From assembly GCA_030512295.1 (NCBI GenBank), contig JAULSR010000010.1:1155639-1219638 (forward strand): 64,000 bases of DNA. Reading direction: 5' to 3'. A program made the position numbers and the translations under genes. Positions within the stretch are counted from its first letter, which is position 1; each line of letters begins with the position of its first letter. Of this stretch, positions 55,927 through 64,000 are shown piece after piece. The DNA comes from Bombardia bombarda. Its lineage: Eukaryota > Ascomycota > Sordariomycetes > Sordariales > Lasiosphaeriaceae. The notes beneath the pieces are model-generated. The model had not been told where the DNA came from. It did no database searches and saw nothing but the letters and a program-made list of their open reading frames with translations.

Positions 55927-56144
55927 TGTGACGGGCTGAACCTTGGGTGCACTTTGTGATAATTGTGGTTGCACGCCGGAACTAACTATCCGTGTGCCCA
56001 AGCCAGGGTTTTATCCCTGGGGAAGCTGACTAAGATGCTGACTAAGATGCTGACTAAGGGGCTGTCACGTGCTAGTGCCAAGGCGCCAAGGCGCTAGTAC
56101 CCCACGAGCTATTCCACGCCTAGGAGCGGGCTAGGCCCGTGATA
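55927..56144 (-). repeat. 218-bp LTR, copy 1 (nearly unmutated)
   Basis: GC-rich copy beginning TGTGACGGGCTGAACC and ending GGCCCGTGATA on the plus strand. It includes a triplicated GCTGACTAAGAT-type unit. Retains CpA and TpG that the other copies have lost. Confidence 0.85.
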
Positions 56145-56795
56145 TTACCCCTTGTTTGAAAAATGGGTCCCCTTGTTGACGTAATCCCGAAGTTTATTTT
56201 ATCCCCCGAAGTTTACCCCGTTTTTTTTTATCGGTTGTTTGAGTCTATCGTTTTTAATGATCCGTTTTTTTTTTAAGTTAAGGCGGGGGGTTATATTCTA
56301 GATATTCGTTATGGAATTTACGTATAAGATTAAGTGCTTTATTATTATCGTTACTAAGTTATGGCTTTAGGTCGTTTTGTGGTTGCTAAGTTGGTTCGTT
56401 GTGATCTTTTTATTTAATGAAGTATTGCTAACGCCCGTTTTTTATTTTATTATAATCGAGGATATTTTTATATTTTTAGCGGTATTTTTATTATTTATTA
56501 ATATAAAATATAATTTTTCCGTTATTTATTTATACGTTTTTTTATACTTACTTTTGTTTTAAAATATCGTCGTTAAGGTATAGTTTAATAAGTTATATAT
56601 AAAAGGAGTTATTAATTTTAATATTATTAAATAAATTTAAAATAATTGTATATAATAATGTTTTTAAAATTTTAAACGGTCCTTTTTATTTTAATGTAAG
56701 CTTATTTAACGGTTTTTTTATATCGAGGTTTTTAATATTTAATATAATTAATTAGCCGACTTTATATTCGGGAGCGTTATTTTTTAATATATTAG

Positions 56796-57030
56796 TGTAA
56801 GGACATCGGACATCCCTAAGCACATGCCAAAGCATCCCTAAGCACATGCTAGTTATCCTACTAACTATGTATATAAGCAGCGGCCCTCGCCCACCTTCCG
56901 TTGCGAGGGCCAGGTTGAAGTCTTACGCCAATACCAGTCATTGCTCGCCTTCCCAACTATCTTCATTGCTCGCCTGCCCAGTTATCTTCCTTATGACCAC
57001 CTTGATCAGGCGTACCTGCCTTCTCTTACA
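56796..57030 (+). repeat. solo LTR of a second family, unmutated
   Basis: 235 bp bounded by TGTAAG and CTTACA (short inverted repeat, TG...CA ends). It contains a doubled CATCCCTAAGCACATGC unit and a TATATAA. GC-rich and rich in CpA, unlike all surrounding DNA. No internal retroelement sequence in the expected orientation adjoins it, and no target duplication is evident. Confidence 0.8.
56870..56876 (+). promoter_or_regulatory. TATA box within the solo LTR
   Basis: TATATAA 75 bases into the LTR, followed by a GC-rich presumed R region. The usual place for an LTR promoter. Confidence 0.45.
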
Positions 57031-59278
57031 GGTTTTAAGCTTATTTTAAAAAAGCGATAACTTTATTTTATATTATATAAAATCGTTTAATAAGTTTAAT
57101 AATATAAAGGAACTTTTTTTTTTAAGCTTTTATAAGTTTAAAGTCCGGATTTTTATAAAGTTTAATACTTATTTTTAAATAAAAATTATAATTAGTAAAA
57201 AAAAAAGATATGCCTATTATTTTTAAAGATATATTATTATTTGCGAATTTTATTAAAAAAAGCTAATTTATTTAATTATTTTACGTTTAATTAATATAAG
57301 TTTATAAATATTATTTTATTTTTATATTTAATCGTTCGGTTTAACCGTTAATTTTAAAATAAAAAGCAGAAGAGGGGCGTAAAATAATACCGAGCTTTTT
57401 TAAAAGTATTTTTTAAAAAGTAAATATAAATTAAATATTTTTATTAAAAACGATTATATTAAAATATTTATAAAATAAATAAACTTATTTAAAGAATTAT
57501 TTAATTAATTTTAAAGTATTAAAAATAATTATAAATATATAATATTTTATTTTAATAAATTTATTTATAACTATTAAAATATATTTATAAGTTTTATTAG
57601 TTTTAATATATATAAGAAAAGGGGTAATATAATTAATAAAAATATTTTTTTATAAAGTTAATAAAATTAATAACGGTTTTAAATATTTTTTAAATAATAA
57701 TTTCGAGGTTTTTATTTTATTATATAATAAATAAACGTTATAATAAATTTAAATAATAATAATTATATTTAATTAATAATAAATATAATTTATAAAGTTA
57801 ATTATTTTAGTTTTTTTTAAATATTTTTTTAATTTAAAAACGTAAATATAATAAATAATTTATAATTAAATTTTATAGTTTTTTAAATCGATAAAAATTT
57901 TATTTTTAAAATAAACTTTTCCGGTTTTTATTATATAATTTATATAAATTATTTATAGTTTTTTTTTTATTTCCGATAATTATGCTTTTTTTTTAAAAAA
58001 ATTTTAATTTATAATAAAATATTTAATAACGTTTTATAAAAAAATTAACTTTTTATAATTTTTATTAATTAAATTATTTAAATGTTTAAAAATATTAATA
58101 TTAACGATATAAAAATTAAATTCCCCCGATAATAAGTTATAATTTATATATAATAATAAAATAATTATTATATTTTTAAAAGTTTTTTCGTTAAAGTTTT
58201 TTAAAAAGGTTTTATTAAATTGTTTTAATTTAATTAAAAAACGAATACGATTTTATAGTTTTTTATTATCGTTTTTATTCGAAATATTTTTTAGTTTATA
58301 ATTAAACGTATTTAAACGGTAATTCGTTTTTTCGGATTTATAAGTAATAATAAAATTAAATTAAAATAAAAATTTAAATTAATATATTTATTTTAAAATT
58401 AATTACTTTATAATAATAAACGTTTTAAGGTTTTTATAATTAATAATAATTTTAAAAAGCTTTAAAGTACTTTTAAATTCCGGCTATTATTTTTTTAATA
58501 TTTTAATAATAATTAATAGTTTTTTATTATAAATATTATAATTATATTTTTATACGGAATATTTAAATAAAAAATATATAATTAAATAAAAAACGTTATT
58601 ATTTCTTTTTTATAAAAAACTCTTTTTATAATTTAATTCGAAACGTTTATTTCGATTATTATAAGTTTAAATTAATTATAAATTTTTAATATTAAGGTTA
58701 TAAAGAATATTTTTTAAATTATTTAAATGCTTATTAATAATTTAAAGTTTATTTTTAAATATATTTTTTTAATAAAATTATAAAATAGTTTTATTATATT
58801 AAAGAATTATTTAATAAAACGTTAATAAAAGTTAATAAATTTTAAAAAATATTAGAGTTATTTTTTTATAATAAATAAAAGTTAATTAATTATAGCTTTA
58901 ATTTTTTTTTTTTATTTTAATACTTTTTAAAATAATAATAATATTTAAATATTTAATATATATAATATAAAATTTATATTTATTAACGTCGATTTATAAG
59001 CTTGCTTTTAAAAATTGTTTTAATATTATTTATATATATTAAATATACTTTTTTTTAAAATTAAAATAAATTAAAATATTATTTAAATATATAATTATAT
59101 AATTATTAAACGTTTTATATAATATATTATTAATATAATATTAAAATATAACCGGTATTTTTTAAAAGTTAAAAAAAGTTATTAATAATTTATATAAATC
59201 GAAATAAATAATAAAAATTATTAATTATTTATAGTTTTCCATTATTTTAATTTTATTAAATATTATTATAATATTTAA

Positions 59279-59467
59279 TTTAATAAAGATTTTAATTTTA
59301 TAAATTATATTTAAAATTTCGTATATTAGCGGAAAAAAATACTTATTTTTTAAAAAGATATTATTAACGCTTCGATAATTTTAATAAATACGGATTCCTT
59401 TTTTTAGTTTTTTAGCTAGAAATAAAAATACTGCGATTTTTATTAAAAAAAGTCGAATAAACTTTTT
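59279..59467 (-). pseudogene. reverse transcriptase relic (Ty3/gypsy type)
   Basis: Reading the minus strand from 59467 gives the reverse-transcriptase block order: KKFIRLF (as KGFIRPS), VFLFLAKKLKKGIRIY (as VLFVKKPGGGLR), NYRSVNNI (as DYRALNxI), KNKYFFPLIYEIL (as KNRYPLPLIxExL) and KIKIFIK (as AKxFTKLD). The replacements are those expected from C-to-T and G-to-A changes (Pro to Phe/Leu, Gly to Lys, Asp to Asn). One in-frame stop lies between IY and NYR. Confidence 0.75.
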
Positions 59468-61105
59468 TATTAAATTATTATTTAATTAACGTTTAACGAC
59501 TTTTAGTTTTATTAATAATATAAATTTAATTTAAATATATAAAAGTTTATTTTCCGGGATAAGTTTTATCTTATAATTATAAGACCGATAGGGCGGTAAA
59601 ACGTTTGTTTTTTAAGGAATAAATACGTTTAAAAAGTTATAATATTATTCGGGGATTTTTTTTTTAATTTTTTTTTAAATATATATTTTTTATTTAATTT
59701 AACGAAGAATTATTTAATATCTTTTTTTATAATTTTTTTTAACGAAATAATATTATTAAAATAATAATTAATAAAGTTATAATATTTATTTAGAAATAAA
59801 GATTTATAATATTCCGAATTCCTTTCTTTTTATATTATTTAATATATTAATTTTTCGGGTAGTTTTAATATAAAAATTAAATCTTTAATTTATATAGTTT
59901 ATTCGAGTTCCGCTATAATAAATATATTAATTTATACCTTTTTTTATTTTATTATAAAAAAAAAGTTTTATATATTAAATAATTTAATATTTTAATCGTT
60001 TATTAGATTTAAATTAATTATTATAAGCTTATTTTAAATAAAATATTAAAAAATTATTAAAAGCTTTTTTTTTTACGCCGGCGATTATTTTAATTAATAA
60101 AGGTATTTTTTCTCCTTTTTAAATAATTTCTTTCGTTTTATAAAGTTCGATAAGTTATTTTAATTCTTTTTATTAGGGACTTTTTTTACTATTATTTAAT
60201 AAAGTGTTTTTTTTTATTTATTAGTTATTAATATTATTATATATTATTATTATTAAGCGGTAACTCCCGTTTTAATAACTTTTTTTAAAATGTAAAGAAG
60301 TTTTAAAAATAAGTAATAATTATTATATTTATTAATAAAAGTTAAAGATTTTTCGTTTTATATTATATAAAAATCGTATAATTTTAATTATAAAAAACCA
60401 AAGATTAAAAAATAATTTTTATTTAAATCGGTAATTAATGTTTATATATATTCTTTATAATGGCCGATTTTAAATATAAACTTTATATAATTTATAAATT
60501 AAACTTTTTTTATTCCGTTTATTAGTTTCAATGGTTTTAGTTTTACGAATTTATATAAAAATAATTATAAATTATATACTAAAATAATATTTATAAATAC
60601 TTTTCCGCCGTATTTTAAGTTTATTAAAGCTAAAATTTTAATTTTATATTATTATAATATTAAATAAAAAAAAAAAAAATTAAATTATAATGCTACTTTA
60701 TTATATTATATAAAACTAGTTTTTTTTTTTTTTTATTATATTAGTTTATAACTTCCGCTAACGATTTAAAGCGGAGGTAATAAATTTCCTTAGTTATTAA
60801 TTTCTTTTATAATAAAGCTTTATTATTAACATTATTATTATTAGCCCGGGTAAAAAGGTATTTCGGAGTTATCGGTAGCCGTTCGTATAATATATCTTCC
60901 GTTTTAATTTTAATAATTATTATTTTAGTTTTAATAATATTAATTATTATTATAAAATCCGTTATTTTAATAATTATTACTTTCCAAGTATCTTCCACGG
61001 CCGCCGCTTTAATAATAACTACGGTTATTACTATTATTATAGCCTTTTTATCTTTTTTAATTCTATTAATTTTAATTTTAATTTTTATTACCGTCGTTAA
61101 ATTAA

Positions 61106-61323
61106 TGTAACGGGCTGAACCTTGGGTGCACTTTATGATAATTATAGTTACACGTTAGAATTAATTATCTATATGCTTAAGCTAAGGTTTTATCCTTGGG
61201 AAAGCTAACTAAAGTGCTAACTAAAATGCTAACTAAAGGGCTGTCACGTGCTAGTGCTTTAGCGCTAAGGCGCTAGTACCCCACGAGCTATTTTACGCTT
61301 AGGAGCGAGCTAGGCCCGTAATA
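61106..61323 (-). repeat. 218-bp LTR, copy 2
   Basis: Same length as copy 1 with no indel. Differences are transitions, mostly CpA to TpA on either strand (for example GTGGTTGCACGCC becomes ATAGTTACACGTT). Confidence 0.85.
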
Positions 61324-62351
61324 GTTTATAAAGATAAGTTTAATTCGTTCGTTAAAAAAGTAGTACGAGTTAAAAGCGAAGCAATCTAAGATTTTGCTCT
61401 TTTAATCTTCGAAAGCGAGCTAATTTTTTATAACGTTTTTATTTTTTTTTATAAAAGCTTTAAATCCTAAGGGCGGACGTTATTAAAAGAGTTAAAGGAT
61501 TAAGATATTAAAGATGGGGGTTTTTTTATTATAAAAATTATCGATTTCGATAGTTATTCCATTACGTTCAGCTTAGATTTAACTAATTTAAGTTTAAGTA
61601 TTGTTAATTTGAGTTATAAAATTCTTTAAATTCTTTTAGCGGGTATTATTTTTAGTTATAACCTTTTGGTAAGTAGTTTATAATTTATTATTTTTTTTAA
61701 TAAAATTAATAATATTAACTTATAATGTTATAAGTTTTTTTTTAAGTTTATTAACTTATAAGAGGTATTTATTTTTTTAGTTAACGAAAGTATTTTTTTA
61801 GTTGATAATAATTCTTATAACGATATTAATTTAAATAAAGATACTTTAAAAAATTTTAAAGTTTATATTATTTTTATTTTTTTTAATTAATTCAATAGTC
61901 TTTATAACGAGTTTAGGAGGGAGCTAATTAGTAAATAAATGATTTATATTATTATTTATATTACCTAAGGTTTAAGCGAAGTGGAAGAGGCTAAATCTTT
62001 CGAGGTATTTCGTGAGAGTTGCTTTTTAAGTTATTTAAAAGGGGGGATCCGTAGCCGGGAGGCTTGTAAGTAAAATAAAAGTAATTATAATAAACTAATT
62101 TAATTTAATTAATATAAATATAAATATTAAAGTATTTATTTTATTAGAAGGTTAATTATAATTATTAATTTAAATTATAGTTATAGTTTTAAAAGTATTA
62201 GTAATGCTTAGTTAAATGCTTTAATTAGTTAAGAATTTTTTAATAGTAAGTAAGTCGTTTTAATTATTAGGTTTAAAAATATAGCACGCTAATGGGGCGC
62301 CCGAACCGGTCTTTTAAAAAAGTTTTAATATATTACGCTATATATAAACAT

Positions 62352-62374
62352 TTCGCGACCGTTCGGTCGGCGAA
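62352..62374. repeat. GC-rich hairpin
   Basis: TTCGCGACCG-TT-CGGTCGGCGAA folds with a perfect 6-bp core stem (CGACCG/CGGTCG), extended to ten pairs with one bulge, inside AT-rich DNA. Unassigned, possibly a terminus of another decayed element. Confidence 0.5.
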
Positions 62375-62478
62375 AATATAAAAGGGATTTTATAATAATA
62401 TAAAGAAAGGGCTTTTTAATAATTTCGGAAAAATTATAAAAAAATAATTACGCGTAGTACAGTTAAGGTGTAACTAAC

Positions 62479-62696
62479 TATAACGGGCTAAACCTTAGGT
62501 ACACTTTATAATATTTGTAGTTACACGCCGGAACTAATTATCCGGGTGCCTAAGCTAGGGTTTTATCTTTAGGAAAGCTGACTAAGGTATTAACTAAGAT
62601 GCTAATTAAAGGGCTGTTACGTGCTAGTGCTTTGGCGCTAAGGCGCTAGTACCCCACGAGCTATTTTACGCCTAGGAGCGGGCTAGGCCCGTAATA
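62479..62696 (-). repeat. 218-bp LTR, copy 3
   Basis: Third copy in the same orientation as copies 1 and 2, starting TATAACGGGC and ending GCCCGTAATA. Transition differences only; intermediate level of mutation. Confidence 0.85.
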
Positions 62697-63252
62697 TTTA
62701 AATACGCGTTAATTAATATAATTTCGCTTAATTAATTAAATAATTTTATAACTTTAAAATTATAGCTAACGCGCTTTTTAACTTTTAATATAATTGTTAC
62801 CGCTATAATAATAACTTTCTTAAATAATTACTTCTTTTTTAAAAGCTTTTTTAACTTTTATAAAGCTTTATTTAAGTTAATTAATACGTATATAAAGCTT
62901 TAAAGCTACGTATTTATTACTTAATAATTTATATTATAATTTAATAGTTTTATAAAGGTTATTTTTACGTATAATTATAACCGAAAACTTTTTTTATCGT
63001 TAAAATAATTTTAATAACGTTAAATAATTATTTATATAATAAAATACTTCTTTTTAATTATTATAAAAAAGTCTCGTAAAAGTTAAACTTTAAAATATTA
63101 AATTTATAATTAATTAAAGGTATATAATCGTTAAGCTATAATAGTTATAATTAGTTAATAGGATAAGAGGTATATAAAATAATAGAGAGCTAATTATATA
63201 TTTTAAAAAACCTTTTAAAACCATTTATTTCTTATTTTTATAGTTTATAATT

Positions 63253-63470
63253 TATTATAGGCTTAGCCCGCTCCTAAGCGTAAAATAGCTCGTGGGGTAC
63301 TAGCGCCTTAGCGCTAAGGCACTAGCACGTAACAGCCTTTTAGTTAGCATTTTAATTAATACTTTAATTAGCTTTCTTAGGGATAAAACCTTAGCTTAAG
63401 CACCTGAATAATTAATTTTAATATATAATTATAAATATTATTAAATATATTTAAAGTTTAGCTTATTATA
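63253..63470 (+). repeat. 218-bp LTR, copy 4 (inverted, heavily mutated)
   Basis: Inverted relative to copies 1-3: starts TATTATAGGCTTAGCCC and ends AGCTTATTATA. Landmark spacing is identical (CCCACGAG lies 174 bases from the same end in all four), so no indel has accumulated. This copy is the most AT-converted. Confidence 0.8.
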
Positions 63471-63629
63471 TAATCTTTTTATATAAATAAGTAAATTAAT
63501 ATAATAATAATAACTTTTAATTAACTTGTTTTTTATTATTATTATAATAATTAATATAAATAACTTTTTTATTTTAATATTAATTATTAATTAATTAATT
63601 AAGTTAATTATAAAATAATAAAGATTTTA

Positions 63630-63831
63630 TATAAAAGAAAATAAATACGCTCGATTAAGGTAATTATAATAAAAATAATTAAAAAAGTAAATAATAATTA
63701 ATATTAACGTAAGACTTTAACTTAGCTTTCGTAAAGAAAGTAAGCAAGGGTTATTATTTATATATATAATTAATAAAATAATTAATATATATTTAAGGAT
63801 GTTTTAGCATGTACTTAGGGATGTTCTTATA
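63630..63831 (-). repeat. RIP-mutated copy of the second LTR family
   Basis: Read on the minus strand it follows the 56796-57030 LTR: TATAAGAACATCCCTAAGTACATGC, a decayed second unit, AAAGTCTTACGTTAATA, GAGCGTATTTATTTTCTTTTATA. CpA sites are converted to TpA throughout. Shorter (202 bp) because it lacks part of the duplicated leader and has small deletions. Confidence 0.75.
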
Positions 63832-63883
63832 ATTATCCCCCTCCGTAGGTCGACGTCGTTGTCGAATCCCACCCTTTCTAATC

Positions 63884-63903
63884 ATTTCATTTCATTTCAT
63901 TTC
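63884..63903 (+). repeat. (ATTTC)4 microsatellite at the telomere junction
   Basis: Four pentamers immediately before the telomere array. Confidence 0.9.
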
Positions 63904-64000
63904 TAGGGTTAGGGTTAGGGTTAGGGTTAGGGTTAGGGTTAGGGTTAGGGTTAGGGTTAGGGTTAGGGTTAGGGTTAGGGTTAGGGTTAGGGTTAGGGTT
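63904..64000 (+). repeat. telomere, TTAGGG repeats
   Basis: About 16 uninterrupted TTAGGG units running to the window end, G-rich strand 5' to 3' outward, as at a right chromosome end. The first unit is TAGGG. No degenerate repeats precede it. Confidence 0.98.

Larger units (their letters stand above)
55927..61323 (-). mobile_element. Ty3/gypsy-type LTR retrotransposon, RIP-degraded
   Basis: Two 218-bp direct repeats (55927-56144 and 61106-61323) flank ~4.96 kb of AT-rich DNA. Reverse-transcriptase remnants read on the minus strand at 59279-59467, so 61106-61323 is the 5' LTR. In element orientation the LTR starts T(A)TTACGGGCC and ends GCCCGTTACA. The purine-rich stretch AAGGGGTAA abuts the 3' LTR internally, as a polypurine tract should. 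The primer-binding site inside the 5' LTR (TTAATTTAACGACGG) is not identifiable. No 5-bp target duplication is visible (GGGCT left, GTTTA right), so the ends may not belong to one insertion. No frame is open. Confidence 0.75.
55800..63880. other. AT-rich, RIP-mutated subtelomeric block
   Basis: From about 55.8 kb the composition falls abruptly to mostly A and T. CpA and TpG almost vanish while CpG survives (CGA, CGG and TTCG are frequent), the pattern of repeat-induced point mutation rather than CpG deamination. GC-richer islands are LTRs. No intact gene; the few open frames are short and of Ile/Asn/Lys/Phe composition. 61324-62478 and 62697-63252 are AT-rich relics I cannot assign. Confidence 0.85.

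Noticed and set aside
56846..57049. 67-codon frame in the solo LTR
   Set aside because: Lies across the LTR promoter and leader; no protein-like features.
60807..60998. 63-codon Ile/Lys/Asn frame in the AT-rich block
   Set aside because: Chance frame from A/T-only codons in RIP-converted retroelement DNA.

Overview
The window is the right end of a chromosome from a filamentous ascomycete (Pezizomycotina, probably Sordariomycetes-like). The last ~97 bases are a pure TTAGGG array on the plus strand. Genes carry short introns (about 45-75 nt) with GT..AG ends and CTAAC/CTGAC-type branch sites. The gene content is typical of this group: AA9 LPMO, GH10-CBM1 xylanase, secreted tyrosinase, Zn2Cys6 regulator, P450s, PTH11/SAT4-type membrane proteins and an Ayg1-like hydrolase. 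The terminal 8 kb is AT-rich and has lost CpA/TpG while keeping CpG, the signature of repeat-induced point mutation (RIP).

Layout. 0-8.7 kb is gene-poor: a decayed pogo/Fot1-type transposase tail at the left edge, a two-exon secreted cysteine-rich protein (3.0-3.5 kb) and a broken SAT4-type membrane protein gene. 8.7-20 kb holds a tyrosinase (with an 8-nt microexon), a deaminase-fold protein, an AA9 LPMO, an Ayg1-like hydrolase and a pseudokinase-like protein with a long Pro/Thr-rich tail. 20-25 kb is dominated by decayed or duplicated hypothetical loci. 25-33 kb carries a SAT4-type receptor-like protein, a stand-alone CYP505-like P450 heme domain with an altered I-helix motif, a small secreted protein behind a CAA-repeat leader, and the GH10-CBM1 xylanase. 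36.8-46.1 kb is the densest stretch: hemerythrin-like protein, DUF3445/HODM-like protein, Zn2Cys6 factor, a second P450 and a second SAT4-type protein. The factor and P450 are divergently transcribed across 1.35 kb containing a perfect 10-bp inverted repeat. 46.7-49.5 kb has a YwbE-like protein with a zinc finger and a DUF423 membrane protein.

50-55.7 kb is a zone of decayed coding sequence: a copy of the 20-kb hypothetical family interrupted by one in-frame TGA, and a 2.6-kb reading frame resembling a DEAH/RHA helicase that has lost its catalytic motifs and is broken by four in-frame stops but no frameshift. From 55.8 kb to the telomere there are no intact genes. This block is a RIP-mutated Ty3/gypsy-type element on the minus strand, four copies of its 218-bp LTR (identical in length, differing by transitions), and two copies of a second LTR family, one pristine and one heavily mutated.

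Functionally the window looks like an accessory subtelomeric region: secreted plant-polymer and phenol-acting enzymes, candidate secreted effectors, orphan oxidative enzymes and surface receptor-like proteins. No PKS, NRPS or terpene synthase is present, so the two P450s and the Ayg1-like hydrolase are not part of a complete metabolite cluster inside the window. All functional names are from motif recognition by eye; splice sites were chosen by reading-frame and consensus checks.
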